This document shows, piece by piece, positions 23,117 to 32,832 of a stretch of DNA of 64,000 bases. The stretch's first letter is position 1. Each line of letters starts with the position of its first letter. Position numbers and translations under genes: made by a program. Below the pieces are notes generated by a model. It did not search any database. It saw only the letters and a program-made list of their open reading frames with translations, and was not told the origin of the DNA. Source of the DNA: Sinomonas humi (GTDB lineage Bacteria; Actinomycetota; Actinomycetes; Actinomycetales; Micrococcaceae); the NCBI RefSeq assembly GCF_000802235.1, contig NZ_JTDL01000002.1, positions 1-64,000 on the forward strand, given 5' to 3'.

Positions 23117-24217
23117 CTAAGCCTCGCGGTCCACCACAGCGTCCGCGAACGCCGAGAGCGACTGCTTCACCACGCCCTCGGGCAGCGGGGCGAGCGCCGA
23201 CTTCGCCGCCGCGGCCCACTCGCGTGCCGCGTCCCACGACTCCATGGTCACCGGATGCGCGCTCAGCGCCTCGACGGCCTCGGCGAGCGCCTCATCGCTT
23301 GAGAGGTCGCCGTCGATGAGCCGCAGCACATCGCGCGCCGACTCGTCGCCGCCTTCTGCCGCCCTGCGGAGGAGCAGCACCGGCAAGGTGGGCACGCCCT
23401 CCCTCAGGTCGGTCCCCGCCGATTTGCCGGACGTCCCCTTCCCGCCCGTCACGTCGATCACGTCATCGGCAAGCTGGAACGCGACGCCGACGCTCTCGCC
23501 GTACTTGACCAGTACGTCCTCGTACTCGTCAGGCGCACCCGAGAAAATCGCACCCAGCTGCCCAGAGGCCGCGATGAGCGAGCCGGTCTTGTCGGCGAGC
23601 ACCGATAGGTAGTGCTCAACGGGATCCTGGTCCTCGCGCGGGCCCACGGTTTCGTGGAGCTGGCCGAGGCACAGGCGCTCGAACGTCCGAGCCTGGATCG
23701 AGAGGGCCCGCCCGCCCAGCTCGGAGACGAGGATCGAGGCACGCGCGAAGATGAGGTCCCCGGTGAGGATAGCCACCGTGTTGCCCCACACCTCGTGCGC
23801 GGTAGGGGCCCCGCGGCGGTAAGGGGCGGAGTCCATCACGTCGTCGTGATACAGGGTCGCGAGGTGCGTGAGCTCGACGACGGCGGCCGCCTGGAGGACC
23901 TCGGGCCGAGTCCAGTCGCCGAGGTGCGAGCAGAGGAGCGTGAGCAGCGGCCGGATCCGCTTCCCGCCAGCCTCGACGAGGTGCCGACTCGTCGCGTCCG
24001 CGAGGGGATCGGAGTTCGAGATGGCCTCGCGCAGCCGCTTCTCGACCCGGGCCATGCTCGTCATGATCGCGGAACCGAGGTCGGCATCGTCCGCAATTGC
24101 GGCGAATCCGGCGGGCAGCTGGATCCCGGCGGCGATGGCCGTCGTGGTCGGGGCGGGCTCGGCGCTCTCGCGCCTGCCATGCCCCGCCTGGGTCCAGCTG
24201 TGTTCAGTGTTGGTCAC
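23117..24217 (-). CDS. Polyprenyl diphosphate synthase (menaquinone side chain)
   Basis: A 366-residue trans-isoprenyl diphosphate synthase with the first aspartate-rich motif DDVMD (125-129), GGKRIRP (85-91) and the second aspartate motif DDVID (251-255). It elongates isopentenyl diphosphate chains for the menaquinone tail; chain length cannot be read reliably. It follows menJ and menG on the same strand, the order of the grcC1-menJ-menG region of Mycobacterium tuberculosis. The start is GTG at 24217 with TAGGCT exactly 6 nt upstream, inside the end of menJ, so it may also have its own leaderless promoter. Confidence 0.9.
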   Translation of the reverse strand: MTNTEHSWTQAGHGRRESAEPAPTTTAIAAGIQLPAGFAAIADDADLGSAIMTSMARVEKRLREAISNSDPLADATSRHLVEAGGKRIRPLLTLLCSHLGDWTRPEVLQAAAVVELTHLATLYHDDVMDSAPYRRGAPTAHEVWGNTVAILTGDLIFARASILVSELGGRALSIQARTFERLCLGQLHETVGPREDQDPVEHYLSVLADKTGSLIAASGQLGAIFSGAPDEYEDVLVKYGESVGVAFQLADDVIDVTGGKGTSGKSAGTDLREGVPTLPVLLLRRAAEGGDESARDVLRLIDGDLSSDEALAEAVEALSAHPVTMESWDAAREWAAAAKSALAPLPEGVVKQSLSAFADAVVDREA

Positions 24218-24230
24218 GGGTCAAGCCTAA

Positions 24231-25526
24231 CTATTGCGAGTTCTTGGTTGCGGGCGTCAGGGACTCGAGCACGCGGATGGCGCGGTCCTCGAGCCCTCCT
24301 CCGCGCGGTTCGGTGAGGTTCGCGAGCAGACGGACGACGACGCGCATGAGCGCCGGGATGGGCATCCCCGTGCGGAGCGCGAGACGCATGACGGCGGGGC
24401 GACCGATGAGCGCCGCGAATGTGCGGCCGAGGGTGAAGTGGCTTCCCCACTCCTCGCGCACCTGGTCCGCATAGGCCTGGAGGCGACGGTCGACGTCGTC
24501 CTCCGCCGGCCGCGCGCGGCCCGCCGAACGCTGAGCTGCCGCGGCGTCGACAAGGAATTGCGCCGCGTAGCGGCCGGACTCCATGGCGTAGCTGATGCCT
24601 TCCCCGTTGAACGGGCTCACCATGCCGCCCGCGTCGCCGAGGAGAGCCATGCCGGGAACCACGTGAGGCGTGCGGTTGAAGCCCATCGGCAGCGCGGCAC
24701 CCCGGACGGGCCCGGCCTGGTTCTCCTCGGTGAAGCCCCATTCCCCGGGCATCGAGGCGGTCCAGTCGCGGAGCACCTGCCGATAGTCGAGCTTGCCGAA
24801 TTCCTTGGACGAGTTCAGGATGCCGAGCCCGACATTGGATGTCCCGTCGCCGACCCCGAAGACCCAGCCGTACCCGGGCAGGGGCTTGCCGTCGCGGCCG
24901 GGGAGCTCGAGCCAGCCCTCCATCCAGTCGTCTTCATGACGTGGGCTGCGGAAGTATGTGCGGTAGGCAACGCCGAGTGGCCGATCGTCACGCTTCGCGA
25001 GGCCGCGCGAAACAGCCGCGCGGGTCGAGTTGCCGTCGGCGGCGAGGACGACGTCGGCCCGGAAGTCGCGCGTCTGACCCGTCTTCTTGCCCTCCTCGTC
25101 GAGGAGTTGCGCGCGGACACCCACGACGCGCCCGCCGTCGTCCCTGAGCACCTCGGTGACGCTGTGCCCCTCGAGGAGCATCGCACCCGCTGATTCGGCG
25201 TGGCGTGCGAGCTCCTCGTCGAACCCGAGCCGAGTGCGGATGAGGCCGTAGTCCGGGAATTCCCCGCCCGCCGGCCAAGGCAGTTCGACCGTTCGGCCGC
25301 CGGCAATAAGCCGCAGCCCGCGGTTGCGACGCCACCCGTCCGCCTCGCTGTGGGGCAGGCCGAGCAGCTGGATCTCGCGCACGGCGCGCGGGGTGAGACC
25401 GTCGCCGCATACCTTCTCGCGAGGGAAACGCGTCTTCTCGAGCACGGTGACGCCGACGCCGGAACGCGCAAGGTAGTGCGCGGCGGTCGAGCCGGCGGGG
25501 CCGGCACCGACGATCAGGACCTCCAT
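24231..25526 (-). CDS. menJ: Geranylgeranyl-reductase-family menaquinone reductase (MenJ-like)
   Basis: A 431-residue FAD-dependent oxidoreductase with the dinucleotide motif VGAGPAGSTAAHYL (residues 5-18), CGDGLTPRAV and the FAD-binding GDAGGMVSPFNGEGI. MenJ saturates one isoprene unit of menaquinone (established in mycobacteria); the adjoining menG and polyprenyl synthase make that role likely here. The start at 25526 is set by homology; the open frame upstream is antisense shadow. It lies 7 bp after menG. Confidence 0.85.
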   Translation of the reverse strand: MEVLIVGAGPAGSTAAHYLARSGVGVTVLEKTRFPREKVCGDGLTPRAVREIQLLGLPHSEADGWRRNRGLRLIAGGRTVELPWPAGGEFPDYGLIRTRLGFDEELARHAESAGAMLLEGHSVTEVLRDDGGRVVGVRAQLLDEEGKKTGQTRDFRADVVLAADGNSTRAAVSRGLAKRDDRPLGVAYRTYFRSPRHEDDWMEGWLELPGRDGKPLPGYGWVFGVGDGTSNVGLGILNSSKEFGKLDYRQVLRDWTASMPGEWGFTEENQAGPVRGAALPMGFNRTPHVVPGMALLGDAGGMVSPFNGEGISYAMESGRYAAQFLVDAAAAQRSAGRARPAEDDVDRRLQAYADQVREEWGSHFTLGRTFAALIGRPAVMRLALRTGMPIPALMRVVVRLLANLTEPRGGGLEDRAIRVLESLTPATKNSQ

Positions 25527-25533
25527 GCGCCCC

Positions 25534-26307
25534 TCAGCCCGCCGCGCGCCGCGCGCGCCGGATCTTCTCGACCGGACCCGACTGGGCCGCAGCGGGGAGA
25601 GGCTTGGTTGCGCGATGCACGGCGACGATGCCGCCGGAGAGGTTCCGGTACTCGACGTTCTCCCAGCCGTCCTCGCCGATCCACTCTGCGAGGTGGTCCT
25701 GATCGGGCCAAGCCCGGATCGACTCGGCAAGGTACACGTAGGCATCGGGGTTCGAGGAGGCCTTGCGCGCAATCGGGGGAAGCGCCCGCATGAGGTACTC
25801 GATGTACATGGTGCGCCACAGCGGGTTCACCGGCGAGGAGAACTCCGCCACCACGAGCTTGCCTCCCGGCTTCGTGACACGCAGCATCTCCTGGAGAGCC
25901 CGATGCGGGTCACTCACGTTGCGCAGGCCGAACGAGATCGTGACGGCGTCGAACGAGTTGTCGGCGAACGGCAACCGCGTCGCATCCCCCGCGATGAAGT
26001 CGATGTCGGGGCGCCTGCGCTTGCCCACCCGGAGCATGCCGAGCGAGAAATCGCACGCGACAACCTCGATTCCCGCGTCGGCGTAGGGTTCTGCGGACGT
26101 CCCCGTGCCGGCCGCGAGGTCGAGGACCCGCTGTCCCGGCTTCGCCGCCACGGCGTCGAAGACTACCTTGCGCCAGCGGCGCGTCTGGCCGAGCGAGAGC
26201 AGATCATTGACGACGTCGTAGCGGGGCGCCACATCGTCGAACATGCTCGCCACGTCGCCGGGAACCTTCTGAAGCGATGCCCTCTTGCCTGTGCTCACCC
26301 CGCCCAT
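25534..26307 (-). CDS. menG: Demethylmenaquinone methyltransferase
   Basis: A 257-residue class-I SAM methyltransferase of the UbiE/MenG family: [18 protein letters not shown] near the N terminus, SAM motif [30 protein letters not shown] and a C-terminal HRATKP. It adds the ring methyl group in the last step to menaquinone. The ATG at 26307 is used; a GTG at 26298 with CAGAAT 6 nt upstream is a good alternative under the leaderless pattern of this genome. It heads the menG-menJ-polyprenyl synthase set. Confidence 0.92.
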   Translation of the reverse strand: MGGVSTGKRASLQKVPGDVASMFDDVAPRYDVVNDLLSLGQTRRWRKVVFDAVAAKPGQRVLDLAAGTGTSAEPYADAGIEVVACDFSLGMLRVGKRRRPDIDFIAGDATRLPFADNSFDAVTISFGLRNVSDPHRALQEMLRVTKPGGKLVVAEFSSPVNPLWRTMYIEYLMRALPPIARKASSNPDAYVYLAESIRAWPDQDHLAEWIGEDGWENVEYRNLSGGIVAVHRATKPLPAAAQSGPVEKIRRARRAAG

Positions 26308-26360
26308 TCTGCCAAACTTCGAGCCACCCTCCGCACGCTGCCGCCCAGAGCCCCCCGCGC

Positions 26361-27377
26361 TCAAAAGCGCAGGAGCACCTTCGAGGAACCCGTGCTCCTG
26401 TCCCCAGCGACTCGGAAGGCCTCGATTGCCTCCTCGACCGGGAATTCGTGGGTGAGCATCGGTTCGACGTCCAGGCCCTCGCCGAGGTACGCGAGCGCGG
26501 TGGAGATCTCGTCCACGAAACGGAACGATCCGCGGTAGTCGATCTCGCGGAAGACGAGCTCGGCGAGCGAGACCGCAAGCTCCCCGGCGGGAAGGTTCCC
26601 GACTTGGACCACGATCCCGCCGCGCTTGACGGCGCGGAGGACGCTCGTCACAGCTGCGGGGGCGCCCGAAGCCTCGAAGACGACGTCGGTCGCCGGGAGC
26701 GTACCGCCCTCGGCGAGGTTGACGACGTCGTCCGCCCCCATGCGGCGGGCGATGGCGAGGGATCCCGCAGCGAGATCGCTCGCAATGACCCGACCGGCAC
26801 CAGCCTTCCGCGCGGCCGCGATGACGAGGGCACCGATGGGCCCGGCGCCGTTGACGAGGACGGTCTTGCCTTCGATCGAGCCCGCGCGCCGCACGGCGTG
26901 GATGGCGACGCCGAGCGGTTCCGCGACGGCAGCCTGGCGCGTGCTCACGCCGTCGGGCACTGCGCGGAGCTGGGACGCGGGAACCGCGGTGAGGGCGGCG
27001 AAGGCGCCTTCGGTGTGCGGGTAGTAGGCGGCCGAGCCGAGGTGATGGACGTTGCCGCAGAGGTTCCGGCGCCCTGACGTGCAGAATTCGCACTCGCCGC
27101 ACGCGATCGCGGGATGGATCGCCACCGCCTGGCCTACCTCGAAGCCGGTCACCTCCGAGCCGAGGGCTGCGACGCGCCCGGCCACCTCGTGGCCGAGGAC
27201 CATGGGGTCTTTGAGGATGCTCAGGCCGGCGGCGCCGTGCTTGACGTAGTGGAGGTCGCTCCCGCAGATCCCGCCGTACTCGATCGCCACGAGCGCCTCG
27301 TGGGGGCCGGGTTCGCGCGGTTCGACGGGGTCGAGTCGCAGATCACCGGCTGCGTGGACGACGACGGCCAGACTCAT
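26361..27377 (-). CDS. L-idonate 5-dehydrogenase-like zinc alcohol dehydrogenase
   Basis: A 338-residue MDR-family dehydrogenase. It has catalytic zinc ligands C38 ([10 protein letters not shown]) and H63-E64 (GHE), structural zinc cysteines C93, C96, C99 and C107, and the NAD-binding [11 protein letters not shown]. The overall pattern fits L-idonate 5-dehydrogenase (idonate to 5-ketogluconate), but related sugar or sugar-acid substrates are possible. A strong AGGAGG precedes the ATG at 27377. It is divergent from a GntR regulator that probably controls it. Confidence 0.82.
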   Translation of the reverse strand: MSLAVVVHAAGDLRLDPVEPREPGPHEALVAIEYGGICGSDLHYVKHGAAGLSILKDPMVLGHEVAGRVAALGSEVTGFEVGQAVAIHPAIACGECEFCTSGRRNLCGNVHHLGSAAYYPHTEGAFAALTAVPASQLRAVPDGVSTRQAAVAEPLGVAIHAVRRAGSIEGKTVLVNGAGPIGALVIAAARKAGAGRVIASDLAAGSLAIARRMGADDVVNLAEGGTLPATDVVFEASGAPAAVTSVLRAVKRGGIVVQVGNLPAGELAVSLAELVFREIDYRGSFRFVDEISTALAYLGEGLDVEPMLTHEFPVEEAIEAFRVAGDRSTGSSKVLLRF

Positions 27378-27422
27378 GGGGTTCCTCCTGAGGGCGGTGG
27401 CTTGGCTTCCCTCCATTCAATC

Positions 27423-27436
27423 ACTGCCATACCAGT
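27423..27436. promoter_or_regulatory. Candidate GntR operator
   Basis: ACTGCCATACCAGT is an imperfect 14-bp palindrome (10 of 14 positions symmetric) in the 113-bp gap between the idonate dehydrogenase and the GntR gene. Size and symmetry suit a FadR-type dimer. Confidence 0.4.
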
Positions 27437-27490
27437 CCTGTCGATCATGGCGTAGCTCGAGACGGCTGCGCCCCCGCCTAATGTTGGACC

Positions 27491-28249
27491 ATGGCCCCGT
27501 CCCTCACCGGCGCGTCGGCGGCGTCGGCCACGCGCCCGCCGTCGAACCGCGACCTCGCCTACGAGCACATCCGCGGGCTCATCGTGCGCGGCGACGAACC
27601 CCCTGGTGCCCTGCTGAGCGAGAACGACCTCGCTCTCCGGCTCGAGCTCAGCCGCACCCCGGTGCGCGAGGCGCTCCTCCTGCTCGCCCAAGAAGGGCTC
27701 GTCGACATCCGTCCCCAGCGCGGAAGCTACGTCTCGCTCATCGATCCCGACATGGTCCGGCAGGCACAGTTCATCCGCGAAGCCATCGAGGTTGCCTCGC
27801 TCGAGGCATGCATCGAGAACTGGGGGGCCGAGCGGGCCGCCGAGGTCGAGGACCTCCTCGACGCGCAGGCTTCGTGCACGACGAGGGAGGAGTTCTACCC
27901 CCTCGACGAGCAGTTCCACCGGACGCTCCTCGCGATCGCCGGGCACGAATTCGCCTGGATGGCAGTGCAGAGCGCGAAGGGCCACCTCGATCGGGCCCGG
28001 TACCTGGGGCTGAGCGGATATCGGCCCATCAGCGAGTACGCCGCGGACCACCGGCGTGTGCGCGAGGCCATCGCCGAGGGCAATCTCGAGGCCGCCCGCG
28101 ACGAACTCCGCGCCCACCTACGCTTCGTCCTCGACGATCTCGAGCAGATTCAGGCTGCCCGCCCCGAGCTCTTCCGGGCACCTGCCGGGCCGGAGCGGCG
28201 CCCTGCACGGCCGGCGCGCAGGCCAGCGCGTACGCTTGACCCATCATGA
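27491..28249 (+). CDS. GntR-family (FadR-type) transcriptional regulator
   Basis: A 252-residue regulator. An N-terminal winged helix-turn-helix (about residues 25-90; SENDLALRLELSRTPVREAL) precedes an all-helical FCD ligand-binding domain (LDEQFHRTLLAIAGH). The tail is Arg/Pro-rich. TAATGT (27479-27484) lies 6 nt before the ATG, indicating a leaderless transcript. It most likely represses the divergent idonate dehydrogenase. Unusually, it overlaps the isochorismate synthase gene by 4 bp, so the menaquinone gene is translated from the same mRNA. Confidence 0.9.
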   Translation: MAPSLTGASAASATRPPSNRDLAYEHIRGLIVRGDEPPGALLSENDLALRLELSRTPVREALLLLAQEGLVDIRPQRGSYVSLIDPDMVRQAQFIREAIEVASLEACIENWGAERAAEVEDLLDAQASCTTREEFYPLDEQFHRTLLAIAGHEFAWMAVQSAKGHLDRARYLGLSGYRPISEYAADHRRVREAIAEGNLEAARDELRAHLRFVLDDLEQIQAARPELFRAPAGPERRPARPARRPARTLDPS

Positions 28250-29547
28250 GCTCCCCTTTGCGCGCCCTCACGGTCGATCTGGGCCCTGTAGAAGCGGGCG
28301 GCACTTTCGACGACCTCGCGAGCGCGCTCAACAGAGCGGAGGCCCTGTGCTGGGTCCGACGCGGCGAGGGACATCTCGGGTTCGGCGAGGCGGCGCGCTT
28401 CACCACGAGAGGCCCGGATCGCTTCATCGAGGCCGAAGCCTGGTGGAAGCAGTTCACGCTCGACGCCGACGTCGAGGATCCGCTGCAGCATCCCGGAACC
28501 GGCCCGCTCGCCTTCGGCTCGTTCGCATTCTCGAAGACGTCCGAGTACGCCTCGCGGCTCGTGGTGCCCGAGATCGTCGTCGGCATCCGGGCCGGCCGCG
28601 CGTGGGCCACCCAGCTCACGGCCGACGGCCGGCGCCCGTCCGAGCGGGAGCTGCGGGCCGCCGTCGGACGTTGGACCGCCAAGCCCGAGCCGGCGGCCTC
28701 GAACGGCGCGCACCTCAGGGTGCGGCCCGGGCGGCTCGGTGAGCAGCGCTGGATGGGCGCGGTTGCGTCCGGGGTTCGGCACATCCGCGCGGGCGAGCTC
28801 GAGAAGCTCGTGCTCGCCCGGGACGTCCTCGTGGAGGACGACGGCGGGATCCCCCGCGAGCGCGTGCTGCGGCGCCTCGCGTCGGCGTACCGGGACTGCT
28901 GGGTGTACGGCGTGGACGGGCTTGTCGGCGCGACGCCCGAGATGTTGATCCAGGTCGAGGGGCGCACGGCGCAGGCGCGCGTGCTCGCCGGGACGCTCGA
29001 CCGGCGCGACGCCGACGGCGCGGGGCCCGGCTACGCGGAGCGCGTCCTCGCCGGCTCGCCCAAGCAGCGCCACGAGCACCAGATCGCGATCGAGTCGCTC
29101 ACGACCGCCCTCGAACCGTTCTCGGAGGCGCTCAACGCGCATGACGAGCCGTTCATCCTCGAGTTGCCGAACGTCTTCCATCTCGCCTCGGACGTCAAGG
29201 CCGAGCTCGCCGAGATCGAGGGGCATGTTCCGACTCCCCTCGCGCTCGTCAACGCCTTGCACCCAACCGCGGCCGTGTGCGGGACGCCCACGAAGGTCGC
29301 GGGAGACCTCATCTTGGAGCTCGAGGAGCTCGATCGGGGCCCGTACGCGGGGCCCGTCGGGTGGCTCGACGGCGCGGGCAACGGCGAGTTCGGCATCGCG
29401 CTTCGAGGCGGCGTCCTCGAGGGCACGACGGCGGCGCGGCTGTACGCGGGCTGCGGGATCGTGGAGGGGTCGCTGCCCGAGGCCGAGCTCGCGGAGACCT
29501 GGGCGAAGTTCCGCCCGATGCTGGAGGCGCTCGGCGTCGAACGCTGA
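28246..29547 (+). CDS. menF: Isochorismate synthase
   Basis: A 433-residue chorismate-binding enzyme with the family core GELEKLVLARDVLVE, the region RVLAGTLDRRDADG and the C-terminal LHPTAAVCGTP and YAGPVGWLDGAGNGEF blocks. It turns chorismate into isochorismate, the entry to menaquinone synthesis; a siderophore role is possible for such enzymes, but menD, menC and menG are all in the window. The ATG overlaps the GntR stop (ATGA). Confidence 0.9.
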   Translation: MSSPLRALTVDLGPVEAGGTFDDLASALNRAEALCWVRRGEGHLGFGEAARFTTRGPDRFIEAEAWWKQFTLDADVEDPLQHPGTGPLAFGSFAFSKTSEYASRLVVPEIVVGIRAGRAWATQLTADGRRPSERELRAAVGRWTAKPEPAASNGAHLRVRPGRLGEQRWMGAVASGVRHIRAGELEKLVLARDVLVEDDGGIPRERVLRRLASAYRDCWVYGVDGLVGATPEMLIQVEGRTAQARVLAGTLDRRDADGAGPGYAERVLAGSPKQRHEHQIAIESLTTALEPFSEALNAHDEPFILELPNVFHLASDVKAELAEIEGHVPTPLALVNALHPTAAVCGTPTKVAGDLILELEELDRGPYAGPVGWLDGAGNGEFGIALRGGVLEGTTAARLYAGCGIVEGSLPEAELAETWAKFRPMLEALGVER

Positions 29548-29638
29548 GACGCGCATGTCCGGGGTCCCAGAAGCTTCCCTCGTCAACAGGGTTGCGCCGG
29601 AGGCCCATCCGTTGTCCAATTGGGAAACGAAAGTTGCA

Positions 29639-29654
29639 TGTGATGCACATCTCA
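29639..29654 (+). promoter_or_regulatory. CRP/GlxR-like site before the amino-acid ABC operon
   Basis: TGTGA-N6-TCTCA matches the CRP/GlxR consensus TGTGA-N6-TCACA with one mismatch. It overlaps a perfect inverted repeat TGCAT-GTG-ATGCA (29635-29647). It sits just upstream of a -10-like TAGGAT (29672-29677), about where the -35 element would be. In Corynebacterium, GlxR sites are common before transport genes. Confidence 0.5.
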
Positions 29655-29728
29655 GCTCCGCCGAAAGGCGGTAGGATGGACGTCGCTCTAGCACCTGACT
29701 GCCAGTACCTCCAAGTAAGGGAAGACAT

Positions 29729-30670
29729 ATGACTTTCTCCGCGAAGCTCGCCGCCAAGGGCGCGGTGGTCCTCGCTGTAAGCGCCCTAGCGCTGACGGCC
29801 TGCACCAACGCATCCGAACAAGGCGCGGGCGCCCAGCCCAGCAGCTCGGGCTCGGCCGCCACCAGCTTCGACCCCACCACGGTGCAGAAGGACGACTCGC
29901 TGGCGTCGCAGGTGCCCGCCGCGATCAAGTCGAAGGGCACGCTCACAGTCGGTTCTGACACGACGTACGCTCCCGCCGAGTTCCTCGGTGGTTCGGACAA
30001 CCACACTCCGATGGGCTACGACGTCGACTTCGCAAAGGCGATCGCCGCGACGCTCGGCCTCAAGGCCGACGTCCAGACCGCCGACTTCACGGGCATCCTC
30101 CCGGCGCTCGGCCCGAAGTACGATCTGGGCATCAGCTCGTTCACGATCACGAACGAACGCCTCAAGGCGGTCAACTTCGTGAGCTACTTCAACGCGGGTG
30201 TCGCGTGGGCCGTCCAGAAGGGCAACCCGAAGAACTTCTCGACCAGCGACGTGTGCGGGAAGACCATCGGCGTCCAGACCGGCACCACCGAGGCTGACGA
30301 GGTGAAGACCCTCAGCGACAAGTGCACCTCCTCGGGCAAGCAGGCGATCAACATCGTCTCCCTCGCGGCGCAGACGGACCTCAACACCCGCCTCGTCAAC
30401 GGAGCCCTCGACGCCATGTCCGCCGATTCGCCGGTGATCAGCTACGCGATCCAGCAGACCAACGGCGCGCTCGAGAAGGTCGGCGACACGACCGAGATGG
30501 CGCCTGAAGGCATCGCCGTTGCCAAGAGCGACACTGCGCTTGCCGATCTCGTCCAGAAGGTGATGACGAAGCTCATCTCCGATGGCACCTACAAGAAGAT
30601 CCTCGACACTTGGAACAACGCCGACGGCGCCGTCACCAAGTCCGAGGTCAACCCGTCCGTCTCCTCGTGA
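29729..30670 (+). CDS. Polar amino-acid ABC transporter substrate-binding lipoprotein
   Basis: A 313-residue lipoprotein with a signal peptide ending in the lipobox LTAC (cysteine C25). A Ser/Gly-rich linker leads to a family-3 solute-binding fold (GTLTVGSDTTYAPAEFLG, GYDVDFAKAIAATLG). It should bind glutamate, glutamine or a related polar amino acid outside the membrane; the exact ligand is not readable. An AAGGGAAG Shine-Dalgarno lies 5 nt before the ATG. It is the first gene of a three-gene importer. Confidence 0.88.
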   Translation: MTFSAKLAAKGAVVLAVSALALTACTNASEQGAGAQPSSSGSAATSFDPTTVQKDDSLASQVPAAIKSKGTLTVGSDTTYAPAEFLGGSDNHTPMGYDVDFAKAIAATLGLKADVQTADFTGILPALGPKYDLGISSFTITNERLKAVNFVSYFNAGVAWAVQKGNPKNFSTSDVCGKTIGVQTGTTEADEVKTLSDKCTSSGKQAINIVSLAAQTDLNTRLVNGALDAMSADSPVISYAIQQTNGALEKVGDTTEMAPEGIAVAKSDTALADLVQKVMTKLISDGTYKKILDTWNNADGAVTKSEVNPSVSS

Positions 30671-31691
30671 CTGTCATGACTGCTCGTCAGGTGGAGACCA
30701 CCGAAGCCACGAAAGGTGGCGCCCCGGAACTGATCAAGGCAGTTCCGGTGCGCCACCCGGGCCGGTGGGTCGCAGCCGCCATCATCCTCATCCTCGCAGC
30801 GCTGGCCATCCAGAGCCTCGCGACCAACCCCCGCTTCGGCTGGGGCACCGTGGCCGCCTACATCATGGACGTCAACGTGGTCCGCGGCGTCGGCTGGACG
30901 CTGCTGCTGACCGTCCTGTCGATGCTCCTGGCGATCATCCTCGCCATCGTGCTCGCCTTCATGCGCCAGTCGGACAACCCGATCCTGCGCTGGTCGAGCT
31001 GGTTCTGGGTCTGGTTCTTCCGCGGAACTCCCATCTACACCCAGCTGATCTTCTGGGGCCTGGTAACCGTGCTCTACCCGAGCATCTCGCTCGGGATCCC
31101 GTTCGGCCCCCAGCTGGCCACGTACATCCTCAGCGACCCGTCCAAGGGCTTCGTTCCCGCCGTGCTGGGCCTGGGCCTCAACGAGTCCGCGTACCTTGCG
31201 GAGATCTTCCGGGCCGGCCTCAAGTCGGTGGACAAGGGCCAGGTCGAGGCTGCTGAGGCCCTTGGCATGCGGGGAACCAAGATCATGTGGCGCATCGTCC
31301 TCCCGCAGGCCATGCGAGTCATCGTGCCCCCGACCGGGAACGAGACGATCGGCATGCTCAAGACGACCTCACTCGTGCTGGCCGTGCCGTTCACCCTCGA
31401 TCTGACGTTCGTCACGAATGCTCTGGCCAACCGCACGTACCAGCCAATCCCGCTGCTGATCGTGGCGGCGGCCTGGTACCTGCTCGTCACGAGCATCCTC
31501 ATGGTCGGCCAGCACTACATCGAGAAGTACTACGGGAGGGGCGTGGACAACCTCGTCGCCGCCGCTACCGTGAATCCGGCGGCGGCCAAGGCCGCGGCGG
31601 CCGGTACCGCAGCCGGCTCCGATACGGGCACCGGAAACACGATCCCTGGCGGCCCGACGACGGCCGGACCCACGATCGAGGAGAGCGGACG

Positions 31692-31695
<4 letters not shown>
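30667..31695 (+). CDS. Polar amino-acid ABC transporter permease
   Basis: A 342-residue HisM/GlnP-type permease. A long N tail precedes about five to six membrane segments, with the coupling loop [23 protein letters not shown] and [11 protein letters not shown]. The C-terminal tail of about 45 residues is Ala/Gly/Thr-rich and of low complexity. The GTG at 30667 overlaps the upstream stop by 4 nt; an ATG at 30676 is the alternative start. A single permease gene probably forms a homodimer here. Confidence 0.88.
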
Positions 31696-32519
<824 letters not shown>

Positions 32520-32549
32520 CCACCGTCAGGAAGTGACCACTCGTGCACC

Positions 32550-32597
32550 GAGATCTGGCCCCTCGTTGGGAAACCCCCCGACGAGGGGCCAGATCTC
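32550..32597 (+). terminator. Terminator of the amino-acid ABC operon
   Basis: A perfect 17-bp inverted repeat GAGATCTGGCCCCTCGT (32550-32566) with its complement at 32581-32597, which can extend inward by a few pairs to a 6-nt loop. It starts 30 nt after the last ABC gene. Only a short TTC follows, but the stem is the strongest in the window. Confidence 0.8.
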
Positions 32598-32739
32598 TTC
32601 CCACGAGCGGGCACACCTCTCACACCGCCGGGCAGCAAAGACGGCCTCTCGCCGGGGAGACGTCTTCAGTGCGTCTCATCCGCTGCAAGGCGTCTCTCGG
32701 CGACAAGGGGGTCAGAGGGCGTACCGGCAACGCTCCAAG

Positions 32740-32832
32740 CCGACGGTATCCGTACCCGAGACGCCTCACGCCGACGATATCCGTACCCGAAACGCCCAGA
32801 GAGGCGATTATCTGTACCCGTAACGGTGTTGG
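32740..32832 (-). repeat. 31-bp tandem repeat overlapping the menD 3' end
   Basis: Three units (32740-32770, 32771-32801, 32802-32832) with core ATCCGTACCCG. The third encodes the last codons of MenD (HRYGYR) and its TAA stop at 32808-32810. The rest of the convergent gap (32598-32739) has no recognisable gene. Confidence 0.85.
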
